DNA of 42,297 nt from Leptospiraceae bacterium (GTDB lineage Bacteria; Spirochaetota; Leptospiria; Leptospirales; Leptospiraceae): assembly GCA_947458405.1 (NCBI GenBank), contig CANGZW010000018.1, positions 1 to 42,297 of the forward strand. Reading direction: 5' to 3'. Numbering within the stretch: position 1 is the first letter of the stretch; every line of letters begins with the position of its first letter. Positions 28,161 through 39,159 of this stretch are shown in pieces. A program made the translations under genes and the position numbers. The notes below the pieces were generated by a model that saw nothing but the letters and a program-made list of their open reading frames with translations, had not been told where the DNA came from and did not search any database.

Positions 28161-28721
28161 TTATTTTAGGGTCTCTCTAATTATATTTGTTATTTGATCC
28201 ACACTTCCCAGACCATTAATTTCTCTCAACAAACCAGAGTTCTTGTAATAGTCTAATAAAGGTAGAGTTTTTTTGTTGTAATTTAATAATCTATTTTTTA
28301 TAGTTTCTTCATTATCATCCGCTCTACCTTCTATTTTAGCTCTTTCTAATAATCTGGAAAGAAGTTCATTATCGGGTACTGCTAGATTTAATACATGTTG
28401 TAAAGATATACTCATATCAGAGAGAAGTACATCCAAAGCCTTAGCTTGTTCAATTGTTCTAGGAAATCCATCTAATAAAAATCCATTTTTACAATCATTT
28501 TCTTTTAATCTATCTTTTATTATTCCAATTACTACTTCATCAGGAACTAAGTCTCCTGCATCCATAAATTTCTTAGCTTTTAAGCCCATCTCTGTTCCAT
28601 TTTGAATAGCAGATCTTAGAATATCACCAGTGGAAATTTGTGGAATATTTTTCTCGTTACAAATGATTTTAGCCTGTGTTCCTTTTCCTGCTCCGGGAGG
28701 TCCCATAAAAATCAGTCTCAT
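28161..28721 (-). CDS. adk: adenylate kinase (short, LID-less type)
   Basis: Adk interconverts ATP, AMP and ADP. The P-loop [10 protein letters not shown] spans residues 7-16, and FLLDGFPRT marks the AMP/NMP region. At 186 residues it is the short form, without the zinc-type LID insertion found in ~215-residue enzymes. It lies between secY and infA, as is usual in spc operons. Confidence 0.97.
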   Translation of the reverse strand: MRLIFMGPPGAGKGTQAKIICNEKNIPQISTGDILRSAIQNGTEMGLKAKKFMDAGDLVPDEVVIGIIKDRLKENDCKNGFLLDGFPRTIEQAKALDVLLSDMSISLQHVLNLAVPDNELLSRLLERAKIEGRADDNEETIKNRLLNYNKKTLPLLDYYKNSGLLREINGLGSVDQITNIIRETLK

Positions 28722-28723
28722 AA

Positions 28724-30097
28724 TTATTTCCTTATCTTAGATTTCTTCATAAATCCATCATAATTTCGCATGGTGAGCTGAGCTTCAATTTGTTTTAGTG
28801 TTTCAAGGGCTACACCAACCATAATTAACAGCGAAGTTCCACCAAATGTATATACCAAGGCTCCACCACCAGTGTTACTTCCTAAACTAAGTAACTTAAT
28901 TAGTATATATGGAGCTATTGCTAAGCAGGCAAGTAAAACAGATCCAGGTAGGGTTATTCTATTTAAAACTTTTTCTATAAATTCTTTTGTTTGGGAGCCG
29001 GGTCTTATATTAGGAATAGAACCACCGTATTTTTTTAAATTTTCAGCAAGCTCTGCCGGATTAAAAAGTATGTTAGTGTAGAAGTATGCAAATGAAATTA
29101 TCAATCCTGTATAAATTAGATAGTAAAATAAAGATCTATACCAGACTACACTAAAAGGATTAAAGAAATCTAGTATTACAGCCCAACCAGCCCAAGACGA
29201 TGAATTAGATGATAAAGTTTGAATAATTGTCTGAGGGAAAAGAATCAAGCTGGAAGCAAATATAATTGGCATTACATTAGCTCCATTAACTTTAAACGGT
29301 AAACTCTGGCTTTTAGCTTGAACCATCATTCTTCCTTTCATTTGCTTCCCATATTGAAGGGGAACTTTTCTAACTCCTTGAGTTAGGATAATTGTAAATG
29401 AAATGAGAAGTATAAATATAACAAATAAGATTAATATAGCTAAAGGATCAGATTTGTCTGTGGTGAATAATTGGACTAATGCTTCAGGCATTCTGCCTAT
29501 AATTCCTGCAAATATTATCAGAGAAATTCCATTACCAATTCCCCTTTCCGTGATTTGTTCACCCATCCACATTAATAGCATAGTACCTGTTGTAATGGTT
29601 AATATACCAATGGGAACAAACATTCCAATTACATTATCATCTATAAGGCCAGGATATCTTGCTGGACTTGATGAAGTACCAGTTGACCAGCTTTTTGCTA
29701 AGAAAACAACAGCTAAACTCTGAATACTACACAATACAATTGTTCCATACTTAGTAAATTGCATTATTTTTTTTCTTCCTTCATCCCCTTCTTTTTGTAA
29801 TTTTTGCAATTGTGGAATCAAAACCATAACAAGTTGCATAATAATTGAAGAAGAAATATAGGGCATTATTCCAAGAGCAAATATTGAAAATTTAAGAAGA
29901 GCACCACCAGCAAATAAATCAACCATTCCCAAGAACCCATCTGAGGAGTCAGAGGATATTCCTGATACTACAAGACTATTTATTCCAGGGATGGTGACAT
30001 GTGTTCCCATTCTAAACAAAAGGAGCATTGTAACAGTAAACAGAATTTTTTTTCTTAATTCTGGAATTTTAGTAATATTAGAAATTGTACTCCACAT
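28724..30097 (-). CDS. secY: protein translocase subunit SecY
   Basis: A 457-residue channel subunit of the Sec translocon with about ten membrane spans. The GTHVTIPG segment, the plug-region [20 protein letters not shown] and the [12 protein letters not shown] stretch (near residue 185) are family hallmarks. The C-terminal cytosolic loops contain the basic residues that bind ribosome and SecA. It abuts adk within 2 bases. Confidence 0.97.
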   Translation of the reverse strand: MWSTISNITKIPELRKKILFTVTMLLLFRMGTHVTIPGINSLVVSGISSDSSDGFLGMVDLFAGGALLKFSIFALGIMPYISSSIIMQLVMVLIPQLQKLQKEGDEGRKKIMQFTKYGTIVLCSIQSLAVVFLAKSWSTGTSSSPARYPGLIDDNVIGMFVPIGILTITTGTMLLMWMGEQITERGIGNGISLIIFAGIIGRMPEALVQLFTTDKSDPLAILILFVIFILLISFTIILTQGVRKVPLQYGKQMKGRMMVQAKSQSLPFKVNGANVMPIIFASSLILFPQTIIQTLSSNSSSWAGWAVILDFFNPFSVVWYRSLFYYLIYTGLIISFAYFYTNILFNPAELAENLKKYGGSIPNIRPGSQTKEFIEKVLNRITLPGSVLLACLAIAPYILIKLLSLGSNTGGGALVYTFGGTSLLIMVGVALETLKQIEAQLTMRNYDGFMKKSKIRK

Positions 30098-30109
30098 AAT
30101 TAATTCCTG

Positions 30110-30640
30110 TTAAGGTTTTATTCCTCTGATGATAACATCCCCACCTGCATTTTTTATCTTTTCAAGAGCTGAGGTAGAAACAGCATCCGCAGTTATTTTA
30201 ATTGAAGACTTTATATCACCGGAACCTAAAATTTTAATTTTATTATTCTTATTAGAAATTATACCTTTTTCTTCAAGAATTTCTGGTGAGATATCACCAG
30301 ATAATCCAAGTTTAGAGATAATAAGCAAATTAACTGGTTGAAATTTTTCTTTAAAAATATTTTTAAAGCCTCTTTTGGGCATTCTTAAGTAAAGTCTCAT
30401 TTGACCACCTTCAAATCCGGGTCTTATTGAAGAAGCTCTAGCTTTTTGACCTTTTTGCCCTCTACCAGCAGTGGTTCCGTTTCCTGAACCTGGGCCCCTA
30501 CCAATTCTTTTTGGGGATTTTCTTGAATTACTTGGGATTTCAATATTATTTATATTATTTGAATCTTTAACTGTATTCTTAGTTTTAGGTTTAGATAGAA
30601 TTGCTCCTCTATTTAATCTCTTAGTTACTCTTTTTGACAT
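30110..30640 (-). CDS. rplO: 50S ribosomal protein L15 with N-terminal extension
   Basis: The L15 signature GRGPGSGNGTTAGRGQKGQK begins near residue 48, about 25-30 residues later than in E. coli. The extra N-terminus is rich in Lys, Asn and Ser. An alternative internal start is possible but no better ribosome binding site is seen. The rest (GFEGGQMRLYLRMPKRGF) is standard. The start is 2 bases from the rpmD stop. Confidence 0.94.
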   Translation of the reverse strand: MSKRVTKRLNRGAILSKPKTKNTVKDSNNINNIEIPSNSRKSPKRIGRGPGSGNGTTAGRGQKGQKARASSIRPGFEGGQMRLYLRMPKRGFKNIFKEKFQPVNLLIISKLGLSGDISPEILEEKGIISNKNNKIKILGSGDIKSSIKITADAVSTSALEKIKNAGGDVIIRGIKP

Positions 30641-30642
30641 TA

Positions 30643-30822
30643 CTATACCTTTTCAACCTTTAACAAATAACCAACTTGTCTTAGCTTTCCTTTCATAGAA
30701 TCATTTAAAGTGTGAACTCTTGATTTTCCAATTCTTCCCAATCCTATAGCTCTGAGAGTTAATCTATGCTTAGGTATAGTTCCAATTTCACTTTTTATTT
30801 GTGTTATTTTTATCTTATCCAA
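30643..30822 (-). CDS. rpmD: 50S ribosomal protein L30
   Basis: A 59-residue bacterial L30 starting from TTG 30822, with AAGGA before it. The translation KIKITQIKSEIGT ... LRAIGLGRIGKSRV ... VGYLLKVE follows the family throughout. It fits the otherwise empty gap between rpsE and rplO, where L30 normally lies. Confidence 0.95.
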   Translation of the reverse strand: MDKIKITQIKSEIGTIPKHRLTLRAIGLGRIGKSRVHTLNDSMKGKLRQVGYLLKVEKV

Positions 30823-30834
30823 ATTGTCCTTCCC

Positions 30835-31347
30835 TTAATTGAGAGCATCCTGTCCAAATAATTTTTTTAGTGAGATCCCTCTTTTTCTAGCTACCATAAC
30901 AGGAGTTTCTAATTGTTGAAGTGCGTCATAGGTTGCTTTAACAATATTTAATGGGTTTCCAGATCCATATGATTTTGTTAAAATATCCTGGATTCCTGCT
31001 TTTTCTACAACCGAGCGAACAGATTCCCCTGCAATAATTCCAGTTCCGGGAGCAGCTGGTTTTAAAAGAACTCTAGCAGATTTAAATTTTCCTATAACTT
31101 CATGAGGAATAGTATGACCAATTATATTAATTTTAATTAAACTCTTCTTGGCAGAGTCTATTGACTTTCGAATTGCATCAGGTACTTCATTTGCTTTTCC
31201 AAATCCAATTCCTATTCTGTGTTTTGAATCTCCTACTACAGTTAAAGCATTAAAAGAAAATCTTCTACCACCCTTAACAACTTTTGCTACTCTATCAATT
31301 TTTACTACTTTTTCTGAAAATTCTTTTGAGTCATCATCATAAGCCAT
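30835..31347 (-). CDS. rpsE: 30S ribosomal protein S5
   Basis: A 170-residue S5 with double-stranded RNA-binding N-terminal domain ([20 protein letters not shown]) and [14 protein letters not shown], followed by [10 protein letters not shown]5 helps decoding fidelity near the mRNA entry. It overlaps rplR by one base. Confidence 0.98.
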   Translation of the reverse strand: MAYDDDSKEFSEKVVKIDRVAKVVKGGRRFSFNALTVVGDSKHRIGIGFGKANEVPDAIRKSIDSAKKSLIKINIIGHTIPHEVIGKFKSARVLLKPAAPGTGIIAGESVRSVVEKAGIQDILTKSYGSGNPLNIVKATYDALQQLETPVMVARKRGISLKKLFGQDALN

Positions 31348-31715
31348 TAGAATACCAATCCTCCTTCTCTCGCTGAATCTGCGAATGCGGCAATATTGCC
31401 ATGATATATCGAACCTGATCTATCAAGCATAACTTTTTGAACACCCTTGGTCTTTGCACGTTCAGCTATAATTTTGCCTAATTCTACTGCCGAATTTTTA
31501 TTTTTTCTAGAATATCCAGTGATAGGAAATGTTTTTTCTGATGATGAGGCATATGCTAATGTACTACCATTTTTATCATCTATGACTTGTGCTATTAAGT
31601 ATCTGTTTGTCTTATTTATCACTAGCCTAGGACTTGAGCCAGTTATCTTTAATTTATATCTAATTCTTTCTATTCGTCTTTCTTTTGTTTCACGAATTTT
31701 TTTTCTACTTATCAT
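31347..31715 (-). CDS. rplR: 50S ribosomal protein L18
   Basis: A 122-residue L18, a 5S rRNA-binding protein. It starts with a basic tail ([19 protein letters not shown]), has [20 protein letters not shown], and ends [12 protein letters not shown], the family's terminal motif. One-base overlap with rpsE. Confidence 0.98.
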   Translation of the reverse strand: MISRKKIRETKERRIERIRYKLKITGSSPRLVINKTNRYLIAQVIDDKNGSTLAYASSSEKTFPITGYSRKNKNSAVELGKIIAERAKTKGVQKVMLDRSGSIYHGNIAAFADSAREGGLVF

Positions 31716-31717
31716 AC

Positions 31718-32257
31718 TTACTTCTTACCTGTCTTTCCGGCTTTTCTTCTGATTGTTTCCGTATTATATTTTATTCCTTTACCTTTGTATGGTTCAGGCA
31801 TTTTTAATGATCTAATATTAGCTGCAACCTGACCCACTAATTGACGATCAATACCTTGAATTTTAATTTTCAGCTGATCTGTAACTTCAATTTTTATACC
31901 CTGAGGCTCGGGAAAAACTACCTCGTGTGAATACCCTAAACTCATAACTAAAGAGTTACCTTTCTTTTGAGCTCTATATCCAACACCAAAAATTTCTAAA
32001 TTTTTCTCCCAACCCAGAGTCACTCCCTTGATACAATTATTAAAGAGAGCTCTCACTAAACCATGCAATGCTATGATTTCTTTTTCTTCTTTAACTCTTG
32101 AGAATTTAACTAAATTATCCTCAACTTTCATTTCAATTCCTGAATAAATTGGTGTGTGAAGCACTCCTAATGGTCCTTTCACTTCTATCTTATCTCCAAT
32201 TTGTTTTACTTCTACTTTTGGAGGTATTGCAACAGGTTCTTTTCCTACTCTTGACAT
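31718..32257 (-). CDS. rplF: 50S ribosomal protein L6
   Basis: A 179-residue L6 with its two tandem domains; [14 protein letters not shown] marks the junction and the C-terminal [11 protein letters not shown] motif near residue 154-164 is intact. It sits near the GTPase centre of the 50S subunit. Two-base gap to rplR. Confidence 0.98.
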   Translation of the reverse strand: MSRVGKEPVAIPPKVEVKQIGDKIEVKGPLGVLHTPIYSGIEMKVEDNLVKFSRVKEEKEIIALHGLVRALFNNCIKGVTLGWEKNLEIFGVGYRAQKKGNSLVMSLGYSHEVVFPEPQGIKIEVTDQLKIKIQGIDRQLVGQVAANIRSLKMPEPYKGKGIKYNTETIRRKAGKTGKK

Positions 32258-32272
32258 ATAAATTTATTTGCA

Positions 32273-32671
32273 CTATGATACCGTGCAAATAACCTCCCCG
32301 CCTATTTTGAGTTTCATAGCTTTTTTATTTGTCATTATACCTTTAGAGGTTGATATAATGGATATACCCATATTACTTTTTACAGGTACAACTTCTTCAG
32401 AACTTGCATAAACTCGTCGTCCTGGTTTTGAAATTCTATCTATAGCTCTTATCACATGCTTTTTATTAGAATCATATTTTAAATTGATTTGAATTCCGCT
32501 TATTTTTCCATCTAAATTTTCTTGGAATCCTTCTATAAAACCTTCATCTTTTAAAATATCTAATACAGCTACTTTTAGTTTACTTTTAAAAACCTTACAG
32601 TTAGGATGCTTGGCTCTACCAGCATTTCTTATTTTAGTTAGCATGTCTGCTATTGGATCTGTTAAACTCAT
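32273..32671 (-). CDS. rpsH: 30S ribosomal protein S8
   Basis: A 132-residue S8 beginning SLTDPIADMLTKIRNA and ending GGEVICTVS, with STSKGIMTNKKA as the conserved C-terminal RNA-binding motif. In E. coli S8 also represses the spc operon; no such site was sought here. Confidence 0.98.
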   Translation of the reverse strand: MSLTDPIADMLTKIRNAGRAKHPNCKVFKSKLKVAVLDILKDEGFIEGFQENLDGKISGIQINLKYDSNKKHVIRAIDRISKPGRRVYASSEEVVPVKSNMGISIISTSKGIMTNKKAMKLKIGGEVICTVS

Positions 32672-32680
32672 AATTTTTTC

Positions 32681-32866
32681 CTACCAAGACGCCTTTGTTA
32701 CACCTGGAATCTGACCAGATCCAGCTAAGTCCCTAAAACACAATCTACACATACCAAATCTTCTTATATATGCTCTAGGTCTCCCACATAATGGACATCT
32801 GTTGTATTGTCTTACTTTAAATTTGGCTTTTTTGCTATGCCTAGCTATCATTGATATTTTTGCCAT
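32681..32866 (-). CDS. rpsN: 30S ribosomal protein S14, zinc-binding (type Z)
   Basis: A 61-residue short S14 with zinc ligands C24, C27, C40 and C43 ([22 protein letters not shown]). This is the type Z form common in Gram-positives and spirochaetes, unlike the 101-residue E. coli form. It lies between rplE and rpsH as usual. Confidence 0.98.
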   Translation of the reverse strand: MAKISMIARHSKKAKFKVRQYNRCPLCGRPRAYIRRFGMCRLCFRDLAGSGQIPGVTKASW

Positions 32867-32875
32867 GATGTACTC

Positions 32876-33424
32876 CTATTTTTTATAAGGCATTCCAAAT
32901 GCCTTTAAAAGATCAAACGCTTCTTTATCGTTTTCAGCTGAGGTTACAAAAGTAATATTCATACCGTGAATACTATGAACTTTATCAAATTGAATTTCTG
33001 GAAATATAATCTGTTCCTTGATACCCATATTGTAATTCCCTTTTCCATCAAAGCCTTTAGGGCTTACACCCTTAAAATCCCTTACCCTCGGTAAAGCCAC
33101 ATTTATAAACCTATCTAAAAATTCAAACATTTTATCGCCACGTAGAGTTACCATACAACCTATATTCATATTTTCTCTTAGTTTAAAACCAGCGATAGAT
33201 TTTTTGGCTTTAGTTTTAACTGCTTTTTGTCCGGTAATCAGACCGAGAGTGTCTAATGCAGAATCTAGTGCTTTAGGATTAGTATGACCATCTCCCATAC
33301 CAACGTTTAGTATAATCTTTTCAATTCGTGGTGCTTGCATTGAAGATTTATATTTATATTTTTCTATTAAAGATGGTTTAATTTCTTTTAGATATTTACT
33401 TTTTAATCTAGGGCTAGTAGTCAT
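32876..33424 (-). CDS. rplE: 50S ribosomal protein L5
   Basis: A 182-residue L5, the 5S rRNA and P-site tRNA contacting protein. [29 protein letters not shown] and the C-terminal [15 protein letters not shown] are typical. Confidence 0.98.
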   Translation of the reverse strand: MTTSPRLKSKYLKEIKPSLIEKYKYKSSMQAPRIEKIILNVGMGDGHTNPKALDSALDTLGLITGQKAVKTKAKKSIAGFKLRENMNIGCMVTLRGDKMFEFLDRFINVALPRVRDFKGVSPKGFDGKGNYNMGIKEQIIFPEIQFDKVHSIHGMNITFVTSAENDKEAFDLLKAFGMPYKK

Positions 33425-33432
33425 TTTTTATA

Positions 33433-33786
33433 TTACCTTTTTACTCTGGAAACTCGTTCTTTCTTTTCCTTAGTTACTTCGAAACCAACTCTAACACCTT
33501 TCTTTAATTTTGAATCATAAAGCATAACGTTAGAAATATGGATCGATCTTTCAATTTCAATTTCACCACCTTGAGGATTTTCCTGAGTTGGTCTTACAAA
33601 CTTTTTCTTTTTATTTATTCCACTGACATAAACCCTATCACGCTTTTTATCAATTGACAAGATTTTTCCTTTTTTTCCTTTATCTTCTCTACTTCCACTA
33701 ATAACTATTACTTCATCATCTTTTCTAAGATTAAATTTTTTAAATTTAGTGGGCTCTGATCCTCTATATGGTAGTTTTTTAGCCAT
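33433..33786 (-). CDS. rplX: 50S ribosomal protein L24
   Basis: A 117-residue L24 with the KOW motif near residues 25-48 ([20 protein letters not shown]) and [17 protein letters not shown]. It initiates 50S assembly. The first ~20 residues are longer than in E. coli. It overlaps rplN by one base. Confidence 0.97.
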   Translation of the reverse strand: MAKKLPYRGSEPTKFKKFNLRKDDEVIVISGSREDKGKKGKILSIDKKRDRVYVSGINKKKKFVRPTQENPQGGEIEIERSIHISNVMLYDSKLKKGVRVGFEVTKEKKERVSRVKR

Positions 33787-34178
33787 TATAAAACCTCCGG
33801 AGCAAGAGAAACAATCTTCATATATTTTTTATCTCTGAGCTCTCTTGCAACAGGTCCAAAGATTCTAGTTCCCTTTGGATTCCCTTTTTCATCTATTAAT
33901 GCGACAGCATTATCATCAAAGCGAATATAAGTACCATCAGCTCTTCTGATTTCTTTTCTAGTTCTAACTACTACTGCTCTTTGGACAGCTTTGTTGTGAA
34001 CTTTTTTTCCAGTACTATCTTTTAGGCCGTAAGCAGGTTGGGAATCTTTTACTGCAACAATTATCTCATCTCCGATGGAAGCATATCTTTTCTTCGATCC
34101 ACCTAAAACTTTAATACACATTACTTTTTTTACTCCAGAGTTATCTGCAACTTGAAGCATTGTTTGTTGTTGTATCAT
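33786..34178 (-). CDS. rplN: 50S ribosomal protein L14
   Basis: L14 of 130 residues, about 8 longer than the usual 122. The opening [19 protein letters not shown] and the [11 protein letters not shown] end are standard. The extra residues lie around 46-60 ([17 protein letters not shown]), between the 'VAVK' and 'KAVVVRT' segments. I recall this insertion in Leptospira L14, which supports the taxonomic placement. Confidence 0.98.
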   Translation of the reverse strand: MIQQQTMLQVADNSGVKKVMCIKVLGGSKKRYASIGDEIIVAVKDSQPAYGLKDSTGKKVHNKAVQRAVVVRTRKEIRRADGTYIRFDDNAVALIDEKGNPKGTRIFGPVARELRDKKYMKIVSLAPEVL

Positions 34179-34179
34179 T

Positions 34180-34440
34180 TTATTTTGCCTTTTCTATGAT
34201 CTTTTTTAAAGTATGTCTTTTTTCTCGTGATAAAGGTCTAGTTTCTTCTGCTAAGATGATATCACCCTCACCACATTCTTTCTTTTCATCATGGACTTTT
34301 AATCTTGTAGTTTTTTTAGTAATTTTTCTAAAAATAGGGTGAACTTGCCTAACTTCAAATTCCATTACAACAGTTTTATTCATTTTGGTACTTACTACTT
34401 TACCTTGAATAGTCTTTCTTGCTTTAATTTTGTTTTCCAT
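34180..34440 (-). CDS. rpsQ: 30S ribosomal protein S17
   Basis: An 86-residue S17 with the OB-fold pattern [16 protein letters not shown], then [15 protein letters not shown] and the [13 protein letters not shown] signature. Binds the 5' domain of 16S rRNA. Confidence 0.97.
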   Translation of the reverse strand: MENKIKARKTIQGKVVSTKMNKTVVMEFEVRQVHPIFRKITKKTTRLKVHDEKKECGEGDIILAEETRPLSREKRHTLKKIIEKAK

Positions 34441-34455
34441 GTTTATTTAATTCAC

Positions 34456-34659
34456 CTATTTTTTTACTTTTTTTATTTCCCGATCTCTTTGAATTGTTTT
34501 CAAGCGAGCGATTTTCTTTTTCAAATCCCTAATAATCTTGGGATTTTCAAGTGATCTAGCTATAGCATATTGAAATCTTTGCTCTCTAACTTGTTTAGTT
34601 GCATCTGATAATTGCTCTACTATTTCAGAATCTTTTAACTCAGAAATTTTAACCTTCAT
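34456..34659 (-). CDS. rpmC: 50S ribosomal protein L29
   Basis: A 67-residue, two-helix L29 located at the peptide exit where trigger factor and SRP dock. [13 protein letters not shown] at the start and [18 protein letters not shown] are diagnostic. It overlaps rplP by 4 bases. Confidence 0.97.
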   Translation of the reverse strand: MKVKISELKDSEIVEQLSDATKQVREQRFQYAIARSLENPKIIRDLKKKIARLKTIQRDREIKKVKK

Positions 34660-35069
34660 ACTAAAGACCTCTTAACGAAGATAGTTTTTATTGGTAGTTT
34701 AAATGCGGCCATTTCAAGAGCTTTTTTTGCGGCAACTTCTTCAATGCCTGACATTTCAAATAGCACTCTACCTGGTCTAACTTCACTTACCCAAAATTCA
34801 GGGTTTCCTTTTCCTTTTCCCATTCTAGTTTCAGCTGGTTTTTTTGTAATAGGCATATGCGGAAAAATTCTGATCCATAATTTACCGCCCCTCTTTACTC
34901 TTCTATTGATTGATACCCTAGCGGCTTCAATCTGTCTGGCTGTTAATCTACCAGAAGTAACTGCAATTAATCCGTATTCTCCAAAAGAAACCTTATTTCC
35001 GGATTCATCATTTCCTTTTAATCTGCCTCTTTGGCTTTTTCTAAATTTAATTCTCTTAGGAGCTAACAT
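34656..35069 (-). CDS. rplP: 50S ribosomal protein L16
   Basis: A 137-residue L16 with the opening [38 protein letters not shown] and [12 protein letters not shown] segments. It organises the A-site region of 23S rRNA. Confidence 0.98.
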   Translation of the reverse strand: MLAPKRIKFRKSQRGRLKGNDESGNKVSFGEYGLIAVTSGRLTARQIEAARVSINRRVKRGGKLWIRIFPHMPITKKPAETRMGKGKGNPEFWVSEVRPGRVLFEMSGIEEVAAKKALEMAAFKLPIKTIFVKRSLV

Positions 35070-35089
35070 AACTATCTCTCTTTTAAACC

Positions 35090-35770
35090 TTAGTTTGTTC
35101 TACGCTTTACAGCATATTTATCTTCAACTTCCTCATCTTTTCCAGTAGGAAGATGATCTCCTGAATATGTCCATACTTTAACACCAATCTGCCCATAGGT
35201 TGTTTTGGCTTCTTTGAATCCAAAATCAATTTTTGCTCTTAGGGTATGCAATGGAACTCGTCCATCCTTGTATGATTCTACTCGAGCCATATCTGCACCG
35301 TTGAGTCTTCCGGAAATAGTAATCTTTAATCCTTCAATTCCACCACGCATTGCTCTTCTAAGTTCTGCCTTCATTACTCTTCTAAATGGCATACGTTGTT
35401 CTATTTGCTGTGCTATTGTTTCGGCAATTGCTTGGGCGATAACTTCAGGCTTTTTAACTTCTACTATATTTATATTAATAGGTTTATCAGAATAAGTTTT
35501 AATCAGATTTTTTACATTTTCTATATTTTGCCCTTTCTGACCAATTACAACTCCAGGTTTTGCAGTATGAAGATTAACATTTACTTTTTCAGGAAATCTT
35601 TCAATGACAACCCTTACCAAAGCAGAATTTTTAAACTTTTTTTGAAGAAATTCTCTAATTTTAATATCTTCATGTAAGTTTTTTCTATAATCTTCTTTTG
35701 AGAACCAGATTGAATCCCAAGTTCTGGTAATACCTAATCTTAAACCTATTGGATTTACTTTTTGACCCAT
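35090..35770 (-). CDS. rpsC: 30S ribosomal protein S3
   Basis: A 226-residue S3 with the type-2 KH domain ([16 protein letters not shown] near 71-86) and the C-terminal [11 protein letters not shown] and GVKVWTY segments. It forms part of the mRNA entry helicase. [13 protein letters not shown] is the expected start. Confidence 0.98.
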   Translation of the reverse strand: MGQKVNPIGLRLGITRTWDSIWFSKEDYRKNLHEDIKIREFLQKKFKNSALVRVVIERFPEKVNVNLHTAKPGVVIGQKGQNIENVKNLIKTYSDKPININIVEVKKPEVIAQAIAETIAQQIEQRMPFRRVMKAELRRAMRGGIEGLKITISGRLNGADMARVESYKDGRVPLHTLRAKIDFGFKEAKTTYGQIGVKVWTYSGDHLPTGKDEEVEDKYAVKRRTN

Positions 35771-35780
35771 TTATTATTCC

Positions 35781-36113
35781 TTAGTTTGAAAGAACTACTG
35801 TTATGTGACTTTGTCTTTTACGAATTTTTGATGCTCTTCCCCTAGCCCTAGCTCTAAATCTTTTTAAGAAAGGACCATCATCTATGTATATTTTTTTTAT
35901 ATACAGGGAATTTTCATCAATAGATGAATCACTCACTACTGCATTAGCCGCGGCTGAATTTAAAACATTTAAAATTAAATCAGCGGCACGTTTGTTAATA
36001 TATTTTAAATAATCTCTGGCTTCTAAGTAATCATAGCCTCTAATTTCATTGGCTACTAATCGAGCTTTTCTTGAAGAGATCCTAACGTATTTCGCAACAG
36101 CTTTTGCTTCCAT
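35781..36113 (-). CDS. rplV: 50S ribosomal protein L22
   Basis: A 110-residue L22 lining the exit tunnel. [19 protein letters not shown] and the hairpin with [20 protein letters not shown] are conserved; this loop is the macrolide-resistance hotspot in other bacteria. One-base overlap with rpsS. Confidence 0.98.
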   Translation of the reverse strand: MEAKAVAKYVRISSRKARLVANEIRGYDYLEARDYLKYINKRAADLILNVLNSAAANAVVSDSSIDENSLYIKKIYIDDGPFLKRFRARARGRASKIRKRQSHITVVLSN

Positions 36114-36391
36114 TACTTCTTCACCTTTTTATCTTGATTACCATGCCCACGATAAGTTCTAGTTGGTGCAAATTCACCGAGCTTGTGCCCAACCATATTA
36201 TCACTTATAAAAACTGGCAAAAACTTATTTCCTGTGTGAATCATAACTGTATGACCAATCATATCAGGAAATACAGTACTACGTCTAGACCATGTTTTGA
36301 AGGGTTTTTTGTTATTTTCAGAATTCATTTTATTAATTTTTTTTAATAAATGATCATCTATAAACGGTCCTTTTTTTAAACTTCTGGACAT
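36113..36391 (-). CDS. rpsS: 30S ribosomal protein S19
   Basis: A 92-residue S19 beginning [16 protein letters not shown], with [19 protein letters not shown] and [17 protein letters not shown]. It contacts the A-site tRNA in the 30S head. Confidence 0.98.
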   Translation of the reverse strand: MSRSLKKGPFIDDHLLKKINKMNSENNKKPFKTWSRRSTVFPDMIGHTVMIHTGNKFLPVFISDNMVGHKLGEFAPTRTYRGHGNQDKKVKK

Positions 36392-36394
36392 ACT

Positions 36395-37240
36395 TTAATT
36401 ACCTCTATTTCTATTTCGTTTTCTACCCTGGACGATAAACTTATCACTGGGTCTTGCTTTTCTTCTAGTTTTATAACCTTTTGTAGGTTGTCCCCATGGG
36501 GATACAGGATGTCTTCCACCAGAAGTTTTACCTTCCCCACCACCGTGAGGGTGATCTACCGGGTTTTGAACGACCCCTCTAACTGCGGGTCTAATTCCCA
36601 ACCATCTTGATCTTCCGGCTTTTCCTAAAGAAACTAGATTATGATCTTTGTTACTAACAATTCCAACAGTGGCATAGCACTCTTTTCTGATTTTTCTAAC
36701 CTCAGAGGAAGGAAGCTTTAGGAGAACGTAATCCCCATCTTTTGCAGCAATGGTAGCAAATGCTCCAGCAGTTCTTACCATTTGTGCACCTTTACCCTGA
36801 TGCAATTCAATATTGTGTACACTTGTTCCGGGAGGAATTTTATCAAGTGGTAAAGAATTTCCAGATTTTATTTCAGCGGATTCTCCAGAAATTACTTTAT
36901 CACCAACTTTTAATCCTTCTGGTGCTAATATATAATTATATTCACCATCTGCATAAGAAAGTAGAGCAATAAAGGCAGATCGATTTGGATCATATTCTAT
37001 TGTTTTTACGGTAGCAGGTATATCTCTCTTATATCTCTTGAAATCTATTTGCCTATATCTTCTTTTTACTCTTCCGCCTTTATGTCTAACGGTTATTCTT
37101 CCTTTAAACCCTCTTGCGGCTTTGTATGGAATAGATTTAGTTAGAGGTTTAAAAGGAGTTTCTGTTGTTATTTCCGCAAAATCTAATACAGTTTTATATC
37201 TTGTAGAGGAATTAACAGGTTTATATCTTCTAATACCCAT
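36395..37240 (-). CDS. rplB: 50S ribosomal protein L2
   Basis: A 281-residue L2, a core component near the peptidyl-transferase centre. The N-terminal [11 protein letters not shown]-type segment and the C-terminal [12 protein letters not shown] motif (near 225-236, with the functionally important histidine) are present. Confidence 0.98.
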   Translation of the reverse strand: MGIRRYKPVNSSTRYKTVLDFAEITTETPFKPLTKSIPYKAARGFKGRITVRHKGGRVKRRYRQIDFKRYKRDIPATVKTIEYDPNRSAFIALLSYADGEYNYILAPEGLKVGDKVISGESAEIKSGNSLPLDKIPPGTSVHNIELHQGKGAQMVRTAGAFATIAAKDGDYVLLKLPSSEVRKIRKECYATVGIVSNKDHNLVSLGKAGRSRWLGIRPAVRGVVQNPVDHPHGGGEGKTSGGRHPVSPWGQPTKGYKTRRKARPSDKFIVQGRKRNRNRGN

Positions 37241-37242
37241 CT

Positions 37243-37551
37243 CTATACTCCTTTACCAAATTCTAGGGTTGCACCATTTTCAAAAGTGACGATTGCTTTT
37301 TTCCAATGGGGTCTTTGTGAAGGCATATTTCTAAATTTTTTAGTTTTGCCCTTGTAAACCATTATATTTACAGAAGATGGAGTAAGGTTAAAGATTTTTT
37401 TAATTGCATCTTTTACCTGAATTTTATTTGCCGAGGGATGAATTCTAAATGAATATTTAACCATTCTTTTCCCTTGTGAAGTTCCAATCTCTTGTAATAC
37501 TTGTGCTTTTTCAGTAACTAGAGGAGTTATTATAATATTTTCAATGTTCAT
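37243..37551 (-). CDS. rplW: 50S ribosomal protein L23
   Basis: A 102-residue L23 at the exit-tunnel rim. [10 protein letters not shown] near the start and [21 protein letters not shown] are typical of the bacterial protein. It overlaps rplD by 4 bases. Confidence 0.97.
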   Translation of the reverse strand: MNIENIIITPLVTEKAQVLQEIGTSQGKRMVKYSFRIHPSANKIQVKDAIKKIFNLTPSSVNIMVYKGKTKKFRNMPSQRPHWKKAIVTFENGATLEFGKGV

Positions 37552-38192
37552 TTTTTTATAACCTCTTTATAGTGACTTATTAGTTCTTGTAATGCACTTT
37601 CAGTTATAACTAAATTGTTGTTAAATAATAATTCCCTACAACCTACCCTTTTAGCATTAATATACTTAATGTAAGGAATATTTCTTGTGGAAACTTTTAA
37701 TTTTTCATCTTCCCCAGTTACAAGAACTGCTATATATCCAGTATTGTTTAATCCCATATTTTTAAATACACTATAAACTGCTTTTGAGCTAAACTTATCT
37801 AATGAGAGATCTTCTAAAATAGATATTTTAGATTCTTCGGCTTTTTTATTTAGAATGGAAACAACAGCCTTTCTTTTGACATTTCTAGATAATTTGGAAG
37901 AATAATCCCTTTTTTTTGGACCTTGAACAATACCACCGCCTGTCCAATGTGGAGCCCTAGATGACCCTTGTCTAGCTCTTCCTGTCCCTTTTTGTGACCA
38001 GGGCTTTTTACCACCACCTCTCACTTCACCTCTATCCTTAGTGGAATGATTACCATGTCTTAAATTGGCATTTTCAGCTTTTATTGCATCGTAAATAGCA
38101 CCGCGACTTACATTATCTGGTGCAAAAAGTGATACAGGTAAATCCACTTCGTTTTGAAAATTGCCTGTTTTTGAATACTTTCGGGCTTTCAT
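37548..38192 (-). CDS. rplD: 50S ribosomal protein L4
   Basis: A 214-residue L4 with the extended internal loop [20 protein letters not shown] around 60-80 that reaches the exit tunnel. In E. coli L4 represses its own S10 operon; here the operon starts with tuf, and no comparable leader was recognised. Confidence 0.98.
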   Translation of the reverse strand: MKARKYSKTGNFQNEVDLPVSLFAPDNVSRGAIYDAIKAENANLRHGNHSTKDRGEVRGGGKKPWSQKGTGRARQGSSRAPHWTGGGIVQGPKKRDYSSKLSRNVKRKAVVSILNKKAEESKISILEDLSLDKFSSKAVYSVFKNMGLNNTGYIAVLVTGEDEKLKVSTRNIPYIKYINAKRVGCRELLFNNNLVITESALQELISHYKEVIKK

Positions 38193-38211
38193 TTTGTTGT
38201 GGTTCCTTCCC

Positions 38212-38832
38212 TTAGATTTTCTCTATTGTTATTAATGATTTATTGTGTCCGGGTATATTTCCAGATACAAGCAGTATGTTCTTATCATGTAAAATCTTAA
38301 CTATTTTTAAGTTTTTTACAGTGTTATTTAATCCACCCATTCTACCTGGATATTTCATACCTTTAAATATCCTTGCTGGTGTAGTCCCCGCACCACTTGA
38401 ACCTGGATGTCTATGAAATCTAGATCCATGAGCGGATGGACCACCATGATGACCATGCCTTTTAACAACCCCCTGAAAGCCTTTGCCTTTAGTAATTCCA
38501 CTAACTTTCACGGTATCTAATTCTTTAAAAACATCCAAAATGTTTATCGTAGAACCTACAGCAGGAGCATCACCATCCAACTTGAACTCTTTTAAGTGTC
38601 TTTTAGGTGGTATGCCATTTTTTTGTAGGTGAGTCTTTTCTGGTTTAGATAGAGAAGATTCTTTTACATCTCCAAAAGCAAGTTGGATGGAGAGGTAGCC
38701 ATCTTTTTCCGGTGTTTTCACTTGTGATACACTGCAGGGCCCTACTTCTAGAACCGTAACAGGAATAACATCACCATTGTCTGCATATACGTGGGACATT
38801 CCTATTTTTCTGCCAATTAGACCTCTTGTCAT
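38212..38832 (-). CDS. rplC: 50S ribosomal protein L3
   Basis: A 206-residue L3 starting [16 protein letters not shown]. The loop [20 protein letters not shown] (near 127-146), which approaches the peptidyl-transferase centre, and the PGRMG motif are intact. Confidence 0.98.
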   Translation of the reverse strand: MTRGLIGRKIGMSHVYADNGDVIPVTVLEVGPCSVSQVKTPEKDGYLSIQLAFGDVKESSLSKPEKTHLQKNGIPPKRHLKEFKLDGDAPAVGSTINILDVFKELDTVKVSGITKGKGFQGVVKRHGHHGGPSAHGSRFHRHPGSSGAGTTPARIFKGMKYPGRMGGLNNTVKNLKIVKILHDKNILLVSGNIPGHNKSLITIEKI

Positions 38833-38843
38833 TTTACTATTCC

Positions 38844-39152
38844 TTATGATTTTATATCTACAGATACACCAGCGGGAAGCTGAAGTTTCATTAACGCTTC
38901 CACAGTATCCTCATTTGTGTCTAAAATATCTATGAGTCTCTTATGAGTTCTCATCTCGAACTGTTCCCTAGATTTTTTATTAACATGAGGAGATCTCAAT
39001 ACTGTATATCTCTCAATTTTAGTAGGGAGTGGTATAGGACCGGAGACTTTTGCTCCGGTTCTTTTTGCAGTTGCTACAATCTCGTAAGTTGATTGGTCAA
39101 TTAACTTATGATCAAAAGCTCTTAATTTAACTCTAATTCTTTGTCCTGTCAT
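38844..39152 (-). CDS. rpsJ: 30S ribosomal protein S10
   Basis: A 102-residue S10 with [18 protein letters not shown] and [19 protein letters not shown]. Besides the 30S head role, S10 is NusE in antitermination. It lies 7 bases downstream of tuf. Confidence 0.98.
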   Translation of the reverse strand: MTGQRIRVKLRAFDHKLIDQSTYEIVATAKRTGAKVSGPIPLPTKIERYTVLRSPHVNKKSREQFEMRTHKRLIDILDTNEDTVEALMKLQLPAGVSVDIKS

Positions 39153-39159
39153 TTCAGCC

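Noticed and set aside
34744-35148. 134-residue plus-strand ORF over rplP
   Set aside because: Antisense shadow of the highly conserved L16 and S3 genes; no ribosome binding site or independent signal.
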